DNA of 64,000 nt, from NCBI GenBank assembly GCA_017163975.1, contig JAFFSR010000034.1, positions 1,550,001 to 1,614,000 of the forward strand, read 5' to 3'. The notes beneath the pieces are model-generated. The model was not told the origin of the DNA and ran no database searches. It saw nothing but the letters and a program-made list of their open reading frames with translations. Below are positions 31,980 to 43,446 of this stretch, one piece after another. The number at the start of each line of letters is the position of its first letter. The stretch's first letter is position 1. Source of the DNA: Anastatus disparis. Its lineage: Eukaryota; Arthropoda; Insecta; Hymenoptera; Eupelmidae. Made by a program: the position numbers and the translations under genes.

Positions 31980-33292
31980 TCCTATGAAAGTGATAGTGAT
32001 GAAGAAACTGCAGATGATGATGATGATGACGATGACGATATTTTCCTTCCAGCGGGCCAAAAAGACAAAAGCGTAAAGTTATGGACTCAAGATAAACTAA
32101 ACGACCTAGTTAGAGAGCTTAACTTACCTAAAGATGGAGCAGAACATTTAGCTTCAGCTTTAAAAGGCATGAATCAGTTGGCAAAATCTACTAAAGTATC
32201 TTTTTACAGAACAAGAAGCAAAAGTTTCGAACCATACTTTGAAGAAATGAATCATAATGGTGATGAAATAGTATATTGTAAAGACGTAAAAGGTTTAATG
32301 AATGAAATTAAACCTAATGTGTATAAAGACGAAGAATGGAGATTGTTCATAGATTCATCAAAAAGAAGTTTAAAAGCCGTATTACTACACAATAGCAACC
32401 ACTATGCCTCAGTTCCTATAGCGCACTCCACTACAATGAAGGAAACATACGATAATCTCAAAATTATAATACAAAATATTCAGTATGATAAGCATAATTG
32501 GCGGATATGTGGTGATTTGAAAGTTTCTGGAATATTGTTAGGATAGCAGTCTGGATTTACAAAGACGCCATGTTTCTTGTGCTTATGGGATAGTAGAAAC
32601 CGTGCAAAGCACTATACAAATCATAAATGGCCTGAAAGAAAATCTCTCGAAGTCGGAAAGAGTAACGTTATAGCTACTCCATTGCTTGATCCGAAAGGGT
32701 TCTCATTCCTCCATTACACATAAAATTTGGTGTGATAAAACAATTCGTTAAAGCTTTAGATAAAGATAGCCAGTGCTTCAAATACTTGGAAAGTAAATTT
32801 CCAAGTACATCAGATGCAAAATTGAAGGAAGGTATTTTTGACGGTCCTGAAATTAGAAAAATGATGGCTGATGACCAGTTCATTAGTTCCATCACAAACA
32901 TTGAGAAAGCTGCATGGCTTAGCTTTAAGGAAGTTACTGAAAACTTTTTAGGTAATCGCAGAAGCCCAAATTACAAAGTAATTGTATCTAAAATGGTTGA
33001 GAACTATGGGAATATGGGTTGCCTAATGAATTACAAACTACATTTTCTGCACAATCACTTGGATAGTTTTCCTGAAAACTGTGGCGATTATAGCGAAGAA
33101 CAGGGAGAGCGGTTTTACCAAGACATTAAGGTAATGGAGAAGCGTTATCAAGGTAGATGGGATGCTAGTATGCTGGCCGACTACTGCTGGATGTTAAAAA
33201 GAGATTGTAAAACTACTGGGAAAAAACGTAAAAGGAAACCTTTGCACCGATCATTTGATGAGAAACGTGTAAGGTATAGTAAGAAAAAATAA
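31980..33292 (+). pseudogene. Uncharacterised transposase-like protein, right copy (N-terminally truncated)
   Basis: An inverted copy of the left gene beginning in the acidic region (YESDSDEE...). It lacks the Cys-rich N-terminus. An in-frame TAG at 32544-32546 replaces a Gln codon just after the ICGDLKV block, and a one-base loss at about 32695 shifts frame near the DPK motif. The rest is open to 33292. It keeps features lost on the left: an intact CFLCLWDSR CxxC, and a basic tail (KKRKRKPL...RVRYSKKK) that looks like a nuclear-localisation end. Together the copies show where each is damaged; neither is a complete gene. Confidence 0.85.
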
Positions 33293-33329
33293 ATGGCATG
33301 AAGTTTGGTTTGTTTTACAAGAATTTTGT

Positions 33330-34140
33330 CGATTTTACCTTCAAATAACCTTCACTATGAGGTGATGGAGTCAAACGGACCACGGATTCGGATTCGGCGA
33401 CCCCAAAAACTTATATGTGTACTGTTAAACCTTGGTTGCCGTTGTTTTTGGAAATTTGACCTTGACCTGACCTTGACCCTAAGGTGATGGAGTCAAATGG
33501 ACCACGGATTCGGAATCAGCGACCTCAAAAACAGATATGTATACTGTTAAACCTTGGTTGCCGTTAATTTTGGAAATTTGACCGTGACCTGACCTTGACC
33601 CTGAGGTGATGGGGTCAAATGGACCACGGATTCGGAATCAGCGACCTCAAAAACATATATGTATACTGTTAAACCTTGGTTGCCGTTAATTTTGGAAATT
33701 TGACCTTGACCTGACCTTGACCCTGAGGTGATGGGGTCAAATGGACCACGGATTCAGAATCAGCGACCTCAAAAACATATATGTATACTGTTAAACCTTG
33801 GTTGCAGTTAATTTTGTAAATTTGACCTTGACCTGACCTTGACCCTGAGGTGATGGGGTCAAATGGACCACGGATTCGGAATCAGCGACCTCAAAAACAT
33901 ATATGTATACTGTTAAACCTTGGTTGCCGTTAATTTTGTAAATTTGACCTTGACCTGACCTTGACCCTGAGGTGATGGGGTCAAATGGACCACGGATTCG
34001 GAATCAGCGACCTCAAAAACATATATGTATACTGTTAAACCTTGGTTGCCGTTGATTTTGTAAATTTGACCTTGACTTGACCTTGACCCTGAGGTGATGG
34101 GGTCAAATGGACCACGGATTCGGAATCAGCGACCTCAAAA
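33330..34140 (-). repeat. Right terminal array, seven ~122 bp units
   Basis: Units recur at about 33382, 33503, 33626, 33747, 33868, 33990 and 34112 (cacggattcggaatcagcga). They are the reverse complement of the left array, with TGACCTTGA in pairs per unit. There is one unit more than on the left. The innermost unit is the most diverged, and shares its variant (ggattcggcgacccc) with the innermost unit on the left. Confidence 0.9.
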
Positions 34141-34719
34141 ACATAAGGTATATATGGTCTGGTCCGTGGGTTTTGTCATTTTTTTTTGTGTGGCTGTGTA
34201 ATTATTGCGAATATGTCAAACTTCTCGAGCATGTAATGGTAGGATACCTTTATTATAAACGATTATAAAAATTTTAATTTTTTATTTTTTTGCACTATTT
34301 TTTCGTGTTTTTTCCGATTTTACAATTTTAATTCTTGTAAATAAAATAATAAATTCGTATATTTCAGCCAATTTTTAATATATTTTAATTTTATAAAATG
34401 GAAAAGAAAGATCTCTTCAAGACCATTAATTTCAATTTTTTGAAAGTTTTCTATCGTGAAAATGAAAAGAGTAACATAGCTTTGACTTTGACTAACAATT
34501 TCGCCATTGTTTTTAAATATTTTAACTTGTTTTAAAGTTTAATAGCTAGTTTATTATATAAATTATTTATTGGTGAAACGGCATTAATGTTTAGAAAGTG
34601 TTTCTTATATATATCATCCGTTTCTAAATTTTCTTGCGCATTACATTGAGTGCGAATATCAGGTAACAGATCCACAAAGCATAAAAGATATTATTGCAAT
34701 ATTCCGAAATATTCCAATG

Positions 34720-35930
34720 ATATATTTCATTGAAATATATATGGAAGCTTTATGGAAGAAAACAGAAATATTCATGGAATATTGCAAAGGAAACTTTCTA
34801 CGAAGAACCCCTGGAAGCCTCCGTAAACCTTCAAAGGAAGATTCCGTTGGGAGATTGATGAATGATTGCACCAAAAGATTTCATGGAGGCTTTATAGAAG
34901 ATTCCGTTTTCATTTCGAGGAAACGTTGGGAGTTTTCACTGGAACATTCCAACTTAAGTCTTCTGGAAGATTCCGTAAACCTTCCAAGGAAGATTCTGTT
35001 GGAAGGTTTATGAATCATTGCACCGAAAGATTTCATGAAAGCTTTATAGAAGACTCCGTTTTCCTTTCGGGAAAATATTGAGAATTTTCACTGGAATATT
35101 CCGACTTAAGTCTCCTGGTAGATTCCGTAAACCTTCCAAGAAAGATTGCGTTAGAAGATTGATGAATCATCGCACTGAAAGATTTCATAGAAGCTTTATA
35201 GAAGACTCCGTTTTCCTTTCGAGGAAATGTTGCGAATTTTCACTGGAATATTCCGACTTAAGTTTCCTGGAAGTTTCCGTAAACCTTCAAAGGAAGATTC
35301 CGTTGGAAGATTGATGAATGATTGCACCGAAAGATTTCATGGAAGCTTTATAGAAGACTCCGTTTTCATTTCGGGGAAATGTTGCGAATTTTCACTGAAA
35401 TATTTCGACTTAAGTTTCCTGGAAGATTCTGTAAACCTTCCAAGGAGGATTCCGTTGGAAAATTTATGAATCATTGCACCGAAAGATTTCATGGAAACTT
35501 GAATGAAAGACTCTGTTTACCTTTCTGCGAATTATTGGAAATTGTCATTGAAACATTCCAGAGAAAGACTCTTGAAAGCTTCCGTAAACCTTCCAAGGGA
35601 AATTCTGTTGGAAGATTGATGAATCATTGCACCGAAAGATTTTATGGAAGCTTGAATAGAAGACTCCATTTACCTTTTAGCAAAAAATTGAAGATTTTTA
35701 CTGAAAAATTTCGGTTCGAGTATCCGGGAAGCTTCCGTAAACCTTGAAGGAAGATTCTGTTGGAAGATTGATGAATTATTGCAGGGAAAGACCCAGGGAA
35801 GCTCTAAGGAAGACTGCATTTACCTTGCAGCTGAATATTGGAAATTTTTGACTGAAACATTCGTGCCGAAGATTTCAGGAAACTTTTGTAAACATTCCAT
35901 GGAAGATTCCATCAGTAGACTAATAAATCG
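34720..35930 (+). repeat. Tandem array of ~152 bp units
   Basis: The phrase caccgaaagatttcatggaa recurs at about 34869, 35023, 35178, 35327, 35479 and 35628, with weaker copies after. Units also share gtaaaccttccaaggaagat and gttggaagattgatgaatca. Open frames of 70-140 codons run through because the unit lacks stops in some frames. The product is repetitive and I do not regard it as a protein gene. Confidence 0.8.
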
Positions 35931-35946
35931 GGAATTATTATTTTGA

Positions 35947-36012
35947 ATGGATGTAAAACGGACACTACACTAGCACTCATAAATATGGCTTATCCTTGTC
36001 TGTACATTAATA
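35947..36012 (+). mobile_element. Single end of TTAA MITE family 1
   Basis: GATGTAAAACGGACACTACA followed by ctcataaatat matches the first ~60 bp of the family. The opposite end is not found nearby. Confidence 0.65.
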
Positions 36013-36329
36013 AAAAACAATGTTAATGACGCTATAGCTACACCAAAAAGACATTTTTATAAAAATGAGATAATTGTTATAAAAATGAAGTAATTTTTTA
36101 ACGAAAATGACTTAATTGCAATAAAAAAAACAAGTCCTTTTTCATTCGAATTTTGTATTATATCTAATGACGATATTTTTCTGATACATTACTTGACACA
36201 CCAAAAGGCGTTTTAAATAACCTCATTTAGTATGTTAGGGATTAGGACAAAATATGACGTCGTTTAGTATGTTGAATGTTAACGAAAAATAACGTCATTT
36301 TTTAATAACAATGACGTTCTTTTTTATAT

Positions 36330-37870
36330 AACTTCCCACATAACATGAAATATTTCTGAAATATTTCCGAAATATTTCATTGAAAGATTCGGAATAAAAC
36401 AGAAGTATTGATATGTAATGTTCCTGAAATATTGATATGTCCACCTAGAAGATTGATTTGAAACATTTCATGTAATGTTTTTGAAATATTTCTAACATCT
36501 TCCATGAAATATTGATTTGTAATATTGGTGAAAGATTCTATCAGATATTATTTTTGATTTTGTAAGAGTTGCATCTCAAACCATATTAGATACCTATACG
36601 TTTATTCGTTATTCAGAATTTAAGCGCTTATTTATTTGTATTAAGAATTTTCGGTCTTATATATTAAACGAGAGAACGTCTCACCACTTGCGAGAGTTTG
36701 TCAACCGCATTTACGATCACATGAAAATATAATCAAGTAGCCACCTGCTGGCAAGATGGAAGAATTGCTACACACGCAAGATAACTACAAATATTTAGAC
36801 AATATTTCTTCAATATTCCACTGTTATATTCATAAATTTTTTGGAATACTTTATGAAATATTTCATGAAATATTTCTTGAAAAATTTGCGCACTATTGGT
36901 TTAAAATATTTTAAGAAATGGTGCTGTAATATTTCTTCAATATTTCAGTGTTATGTTCAAACATTTTTTCAAATACTTCATGAAATATTTTTCAAATATA
37001 ACAGGAATATTTCATGACATGTTTCTTGAAAGATTTGAGAAATATTAATTTGAACCATTTCAAGAAATAATATAACAACTTACTTGAATATTTCAGTGTC
37101 GGATTCAACAATTTTTTGAAATAAAACATGAAATGTTCCAGAAATATTACAGAAATATTTTAATGAATTATTGAATATTCATAAACTGAAATATTTCAAA
37201 GAAATATTAGTTCATCACTTATTTAATATTTCACCGAAATATTTCATTAATAATTTACGGAGGCTTTGAGTAAGCTTCCACTGAAATATTCCATGAAAAG
37301 TTTACGGAAGCTTCCGGTAAACTTCTGCTGAAATATTTCATGAACGACTTGTGGAAGACTCCTGATCGAGGACATATCCATCTTCCGGGAACTTTCCACT
37401 GGAATCTTCCTGGAAGCTTCCAATGTTTTTTTCTGCAGTGAATTGAATCTTCCACGTTTTCTTCTAGGAAGCTCCCGGTAATATTCCACTGAAATATTCA
37501 ACGAAAAACTTACCGAAGCTTTCTGGAAGCTTCTAGTGAAATATTTCAGGATTGATGTACGGAAGCTTCGAGTAAGCTTCCACTGAAATATTCCATGAAA
37601 GATTTACGGAGGCTTCCAGTTAGTTTTCACTGAAACATTTCATGAACTATTTATGAAAGCTGTCGGTAAGCTTACATTTAAATATTCCATGAATAATTTA
37701 CGGAAGCTTCCAGTAAGCTTTCACTGAAATATTCCATGAAGGACTTACGGAAGACTCCTGATCGAGGACATATCCATCTTCCAGGAAGTTTCCACTAGAA
37801 ACTTCCTGAAAGCTTCCAACCTTTCTTCCACATCTTCCGGGAAGCTTCCAGGAAGATTCCAGGAAGCTAA
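36330..37870. repeat. Region dense in palindromic GAAATATTTC and GGAAGCTTCC motifs
   Basis: Variants of gaaatatttcatgaaatat dominate 36340-37250; ggaagcttccactgaaatat dominates 37250-37870. One passage is duplicated: gactcctgatcgaggacata at about 37357 and 37748. No gene is supported. Confidence 0.7.
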
Positions 37871-38378
37871 CATGCTGTGTGGGAAGTATATAAGCGGCCA
37901 GCGCGCATACGCACGGTGGTATCTTTTTCTTCACGGAATAACAGAAAAAAATTTTCAAAAGTTAAAATTCATATTGCATATGAAAATTAACTATATCTCT
38001 GGTAAATATGGTCCGATTTGCATGTTTCTTTTTTTAATCTAGGGTAGCACGTGAAAATAATAATAGCTTTGATATTAGTTTTGGAAAATTTTGTATACAT
38101 TTGTTATAAATAATGATAATTGCAAATGAAAAATCTTTTCGAATTATTTGCAAAATTATAAGTTTAGGTGAAGAAATTTGAAGAAGAATTTTGTTTTTAT
38201 AAAAAAAAACGACCAATTTTTATTAAATTGGTTTTTTAATAGAAACGAAATTATATTGTCAAAATATTTATGATATAATATTAATAGTTTTTTCATCAAA
38301 TCTAGAATTGTACGTTTAATTAAACATATGTATAATGAATCTTACAATGTGTTTTAATATAAATTGTTTCTTTTAGGG

Positions 38379-41234
38379 TAACTAACAAATTCTTCGAATA
38401 AATTGTTGCAGAGAATTTGCAGAAACCATTGACTTCAGGACAAATACATCATATGTCTGGAACAAAACAAAAATTTTTTAAAACAAATGGGTCAAGATTC
38501 CACCGTCTAATCATGACAAATCCATTGTAGCAGCTCAAGCGGAAACACTTTTAAATAAGATAGCTCCTCACACGGATCCGGTCGACGCTCTAGAACAACA
38601 TATGACTAACTCTACCAATATTGCCGACCCTTTTTTTGATGCTCCTTTTGACTTCTCTGAGTTCAACGCTGCGCTTTAGTCTAGAAATAAACATTCTGGA
38701 TGTGGGCTAGATGGCATTGACTATTTCACCCTGCCAAACATCCCTATCAAATATCGATTGGAGCTTCTAGACATCTACAACCAAATGCACGAGACAAACA
38801 AATTTTCAATGAGCTGACAAGAATCTTATATTCATTTAATCAGCAAACCAGATAGGTCAGGTCTTAGACCAATAGCTATGACCTCTTGTCTTTGCAAAAT
38901 TTACGAATTATTGGTTAAAAACAGACTTCAATGGTTCTGCGAGCATAATTTCATCTTGCCCATGTCCAATTCGGGATTCAGAAAGGGGCGCTCATGTTAC
39001 GATAACCTAACCAACTTGGCTCTGTACGTTGAAGATGGATTATTAAGAGGCAAGAACACATTAGCTGCCTTCCTAGATGTCCAAGGTGCTTTCGATAACG
39101 TTGATCCCCTAATTTTACTGGATAGACTTAAAGAAATTGGGTGTTCCACTTCCATCATCAAACTTGTCCAACATTTAACAGTTCAACGAACTATATATAC
39201 AGAGTACAACATCAACAATCCTCGGTATTCGTATAAAGGAATACTGCAAGGGGGCGTATTAAGCCCATTATTATATCTTATATATGTGGCCAACATATCA
39301 AATAATCTTTTCAAATCTATCCGTATTTCTGAGTTCGCAGATGACATCGCCGTATACACCAACTTACTTCCCTTTGCTAAAGGAAAGAAAATGTTGGAAA
39401 AAAATATTGAAATGATACGTACAAACCTCTTAAACCTAGGACTCGTTTTGAATCTCAAAAAAAACAAATTTATTCATTATAACAAAGGAAAAATTTTACT
39501 AGGCCAAACATCAATCTGTGTAAATGGGAGCAAAATTAAATCTACCGAATGCACAAAATTTCTTGGCATAACATTCGATTACGAACTCTCCTTCAAGAAG
39601 CACATTAAAGAGGTGGCATCAAGATGTCAAAGAGCTCCTAGGATTTTAAAATATATTTGTGGTAACTGGTGGGGTTCTCCCCCCCTAACTTTACTTACCT
39701 TATACAAAAGCTATATTCGCTCAGTTATAGATGATGGAGTTTTTATATACTATCCTAAAACAAAGGTACCTGCTCAAGTTATTGAAAATATTCAATATTC
39801 TGCGCTAAGAACTGTTATGGGGTATAGAACATCTACACCCAAAAATGTTATCCTAGCTGAAGCGAAAACCACATCTATTAAGGACCGAGCATTCTATCTT
39901 GGTTGTAACTATATAGCTAAATCTCTCTATAACGAAGCTAATTCTTCACACAAAAATGTCCGGCAATTCTATAACAAACATAAAAGGTCCAAACGCAAAA
40001 GAAAAAGAATAATTGCCGAATGCATCACCAAGTACGCTGACATTACTAACAAAAAGCTCTATGTCTGCAAAGTTGACGATATTTATGCTAACAGCTATAA
40101 TGCAATTTATTTTTGCCCTCTAGTTAACTTTGAACTGGGAAAACTTCTTCACAAACCCAACAATCCAGGACTCCTCTTTGACCGGTGTTATTCCGATGAA
40201 GATACGGTCAGATACTTCACCGATAGCAGTAAAAAAAAAGATGCTCTCTCTGTCGGAGCAGCCTGTGTAACAGAAAACTCCAGGATAATCCATAAAATCA
40301 GTATTGACAACCTCTGCTCCATCTTTACAGCTGAAGCCCTAGCTATTAACTCCGCATTAGATCTAGTCATCAAGGATACAAATAAGCAGCACATTATTTT
40401 TTCTGACTCACAAAGTGTACTCCAAGCTATACAGAATTATAAATTATCAACATTAAGCCACCCCTTGATAGCTGAAGCTAAAAATAAAATTTGGACAATA
40501 AACAAGAACAGCAATATTTCAACTCCTCTCCAATTTGTCTGGACTCCAGCCCACACTGGAATATTTGGAAATAAACTCGCTGATTACCACGCAAAATGTG
40601 CTACGAAAACTCCACCAGGTGAATTTCTAATTCCATACTCGGACTTTAAAACTATTTGGAAAAATCTCTCTTTTGATAACCATAATCAAACCATACAAAA
40701 AATAGGAACCATCAAAGGTATTAAATACTTTCAAAAATTTTATAACGATCAAAAACAACCTTGGTTCAAACATAAAAATCTAAATAGAAGATGCATCGTT
40801 ACGATCGACAGACTAAGATCTGATCACTACAGCTCCGCCTCATCTCTGGCAAGAAAAAATATTATAAACTCTTCAGCCTGCTAATGCGGACACGACTACC
40901 AAGATGCGGATCATCTCTTTTGGGTGTGCTCACTCTTTGTTCTGCAACGTAAGAAAATGTTTGAGAAACTCACTCTAAACAAGATCCAAATCAAGAAATA
41001 AATCGAAGTTATTTTAAAGAACTTGAATTCTAAAGTTATAAAAATTCTAGTTGAATTTCTTAACGATTGTAATATGTCATTGTAAATTTTTTTTTCTTAT
41101 GTTTCATGCAACTTATATTGTTATTCTTTCATTTCATGTATCTTATTCATTATAAAATATTATATACTTGTAAAGCTGTATTAACCTTATAGGTTAGGGT
41201 AAGCTTAAATAAATAGAAAAAAAAAAAAAAAAAA
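38379..41234 (+). mobile_element. LINE3: RNase H-bearing non-LTR retrotransposon, 5'-truncated
   Basis: Bounded by a ~14 bp target duplication: tctttTAGGGTAACT at the 5' side (to 38378) and tctttCAGGGTAACT after the A-tail (41235-41250). The tail is an A-run at 41217-41234. The content is the later part of RT, RNase H and a degraded Cys-rich end. The RT-plus-RNase H order fits the I/jockey-related group with RNase H and differs from LINE1/LINE2. It inserted near the inner end of the left arm of fold-back 2. Confidence 0.9.
38640..40950 (+). pseudogene. LINE3 reverse transcriptase-RNase H polyprotein
   Basis: RT homology begins near 38640 (FDAPFDFSEFNAAL, stop, then NKHSGCGLDGIDYFTLPN), with a second stop near 38816. 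From 38878 it is open for 668 codons. Residues ~33-75 hold SGFRKGRSCYDNLTNLAL and AAFLDVQGAFDNVD. LQGGVLSPLLY is at ~123-133 and the catalytic FADD at 153-156. RNase H residues appear at ~446 (FTDSS), ~483 (TAEALAI), ~508 (SDSQSVLQAI) and ~556-568 (TPAHTGIFGNKLAD), so its D-E-D-H set is present. A TAA at 40882-40884 cuts the frame just before a CGHDYQDADHLFWVC zinc-knuckle-like end. The long open part indicates a fairly young insertion. Confidence 0.85.
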
Positions 41235-41250
41235 TCTTTCAGGGTAACTT

Positions 41251-41652
41251 TTCATTATTTGAAATTTTTCATAAATAATAAACGTACAAAAGTAATACAT
41301 TCTTTTGTTACAAACCAATATTAATTTTATAAAAAATAATCTAATATTTACAAATGTATAACAATTTTAAAAATACTACTATATTTATTGTTCCTTTTAT
41401 ATTTATAAATTTCTTTATCCTAAAAATACATATTCTTATAAAATAAATTATCAAAATCAATGATGAATTATGATATTTATAATTTCAGACTTACTTAATA
41501 TTGAGATTAATAAATTAATGATTATAATATACCTTCGAGGCGCGACGCGCGCCTCTTGATACGAATAATTTTTAACTTTTTTTAATATTACAGATTACGT
41601 ATTTAATCTTATAAACTTAATGCTGGTTTGTTTAAAACAAAAGAATGTTTTA
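41251..41652. other. Spacer of fold-back 2
   Basis: The only part of fold-back 2 without an inverted partner. It is very AT-rich, except for a perfect GC hairpin at 41537-41555 (GAGGCGCG-acg-CGCGCCTC). No gene is seen. Confidence 0.6.
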
Positions 41653-42713
41653 CAATCAAAAGTAACCCTAAAAGATACAATTCATAATTAAACACATTGT
41701 AAGGTTCATTATACATATGTTTAATTAAACTTACAATTCTAGATTTGATAAAAAAACTATTAATATTACATCATAAATATTTTGACAATATAATTTCTTT
41801 ACCTGAACTTATAATTTTGCGAATAATTCGAAAAGATTTTTCATTTGCAATTATCATTATTTATAACAAATGTATACAAAATTTTCCAAAACTAATATCA
41901 AAGTTATTATTATTTTCACGTGCTACCCTAGATTAAAAAAAGAAACATGCAAATCGGACCATATTTACCAGAGATATAGTTAATTTTCATATGCAATATG
42001 AATTTTAACTTTTGAAAATTTTTTTCTGTTATTCCGTGAAGAAAAAGATACCACCGTGCGCATGCGCGCTGGCCGTTTATATACTTTGTTACCTGATATT
42101 CGCACTCAATGTGATGCGCAAGAAAATTTAGAAACGATGATATATATAAGAACCACTTTGTAAACATTAATGCTGTTTTACCAATAAATAATTTATATCA
42201 TAAACAAGCTATTAAACTTTGAAACGAGTTAAAATGTTTAAAAACAATGGCGCAATTGATAGTCAAAGTCAAAGCTATGTTACTCTTTTCATTTTTACGA
42301 TAGAAAACTTTTAAAAAATTCAAATTAATGGTCTTGAAGAGACTTTTCTTTTCCATTCTATAAAATTGAAATATATTAAAAATTGGCTGAAATATACGAA
42401 TTTATAATTTTATTTACAAGAATTAAAATTGTAAAATCGGAAAAACACTAAAAAATAGTGCAAAAAAATAAAAAATTGAAAATTTTATAATAAAGGTATC
42501 CTACCATTACATGCTTAAGAAGTTTGAGATATTTGCAATAATTATTGTTGACTTGGCATTTGTTTGAATTTTCGACTTTTTTTAATAAACAAATTAATTG
42601 TTGCTCTTCTTACGGGCCGAAACAGATCGGCTTGGAGGAGGATTAAAGATAATAGAAAATCTTTCTTTTTCCAAAGTTTTATCGAATTTTGAATAAAATA
42701 TCTGTCTTTAACT

Positions 42714-43102
42714 TTAAGAAGAGGCCGAACTATTTGTCTTTGTCTAATAGCGTTTTTCATCATTTATGTAAACACTATACGGTATAACAAGAAAAAAATA
42801 GCAGCCCCCGCTAGATATTAGTATGATAAGTAAATTTTGTAATAACAACCGAATTTTTTCACTGCATAGTTTTTGAATAATTAGAGACCTACCAAAAAAA
42901 GATAGGTTATATTCTAGATTGCTAGTAGGTCTCTAATTAGTCAAAACCTATGCGGTAAAAAATTTGGTTGTTATTACAAAATTTACTAATTATACTAATA
43001 TCTAGCGGGGGCTGCTATTTTTTTCTTGTTATACCGGATAGTGTTTACATAAATGATGAAAAACGCTATTAGACAAAGACAGATAGTTCGGCCCCTTCTT
43101 AA
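42714..43102. mobile_element. TTAA palindromic MITE, family 3
   Basis: A 381 bp palindrome (42718-43098) between TTAA copies (42714-42717, 43099-43102). Ends are GAAGAGGCCGAACTATTTGT and, complemented, GAAGGGGCCGAACTATCTGT. The axis is near 42908. The left arm of fold-back 2 is uninterrupted here (about 28530: ttttttaaattaaagttaaag), which gives the empty site. Non-coding. Confidence 0.9.
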
Positions 43103-43446
43103 TTTGAAAAATTACCCATTTTCTCGGAAAAACCTTATTTCCCGAGAAAATTTGAAAATTTTAGAAAATTGCAAACACGTTATCTTGAAGAAAATTTAAT
43201 TCTGAACAACTTTTGTTGAAAAAATTTTTTTCCAGAGTCAAAAGCAGCGCAGTTACAGAGTAAAAAAGAAAACAAAATCGATTTACCTATCTTAATTTGT
43301 TTATAAACATTTTTCCACAACTTTTTGAGATGGCGCACATAGATATTCTTATTATACATATTACCTACAATATATTCATGCCAAAAACCGGCCTGTAGCA
43401 CGTTTTGCAAAAAAATAGATTAAAATGAACTAATTTGACTGGACTA

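Larger units (their letters stand above)
28710..34198. mobile_element. CAC/GTG-ended DNA transposon with satellite terminal repeats
   Basis: The 5489 bp element starts CACAGCCACAC and ends GTGTGGCTGTG, with TAA on both flanks (28707-28709, 34199-34201). The inverted terminal region comprises ~60 bp of unique sequence (…cccacggaccagaccatata…), then a 122 bp tandem array, then a transposase-like gene facing outward. Arms are 28710-30806 and 31980-34198; the asymmetric middle holds the N-terminal coding part of the left gene and a GC-rich upstream segment. The empty site is preserved at 42535-42547 (gcaataattattg). CAC...GTG ends and a 3 bp duplication recall the CMC (CACTA) group, but the protein is not one I can place there. 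Confidence 0.85.
34673..37888. repeat. 3.2 kb repeat block inserted in the left arm of fold-back 2
   Basis: Absent from the right arm, where the flanking sequences adjoin (gtttatatacttt|gttacctgata at about 42075). It is a mosaic: ~152 bp tandem units (34720-35930), a MITE end (35947-36010), a tgacgt-containing AT-rich stretch (36020-36330), then GAAATATTTC- and GGAAGCTTCC-rich sequence to 37870. Weak inverted ends (agatccacaaagc / gctgtgtggg) are not convincing as TIRs. Confidence 0.65.
28228..43446. mobile_element. Fold-back element 2, 15.2 kb as it stands
   Basis: Ends TAGTCCAGTCAA and TTGACTGGACTA are flanked by TAT (28225-28227, 43447-43449); TA is an alternative duplication. Left-arm pieces 28228-28709, 34199-34672 and 37889-38378 are inverted copies of 42545-43446, 42075-42544 and 41653-42074. 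The left arm is interrupted by the CAC/GTG element (28710-34198) and by a 3.2 kb repeat block (34673-37888), and the right arm by a TTAA MITE (42714-43102). A LINE sits at the arm/spacer border (38379-41234). Without these it would be about 3.3 kb: two ~1.4 kb arms and a ~0.4 kb spacer. It splits LINE2. No transposase of its own is seen. Confidence 0.85.

Noticed and set aside
34659..35747. Overlapping frames of 70-141 codons with repeated RFHGSFIEDSVF-like peptides
   Set aside because: They follow the ~152 bp tandem unit and shift between frames from unit to unit. There is no start context or family; I treat it as non-coding repeat.
42541..42763. 73-codon minus-strand frame in the right arm of fold-back 2
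   Set aside because: The frame crosses the TTAA MITE junction and is not preserved in the left arm, so it is chance.
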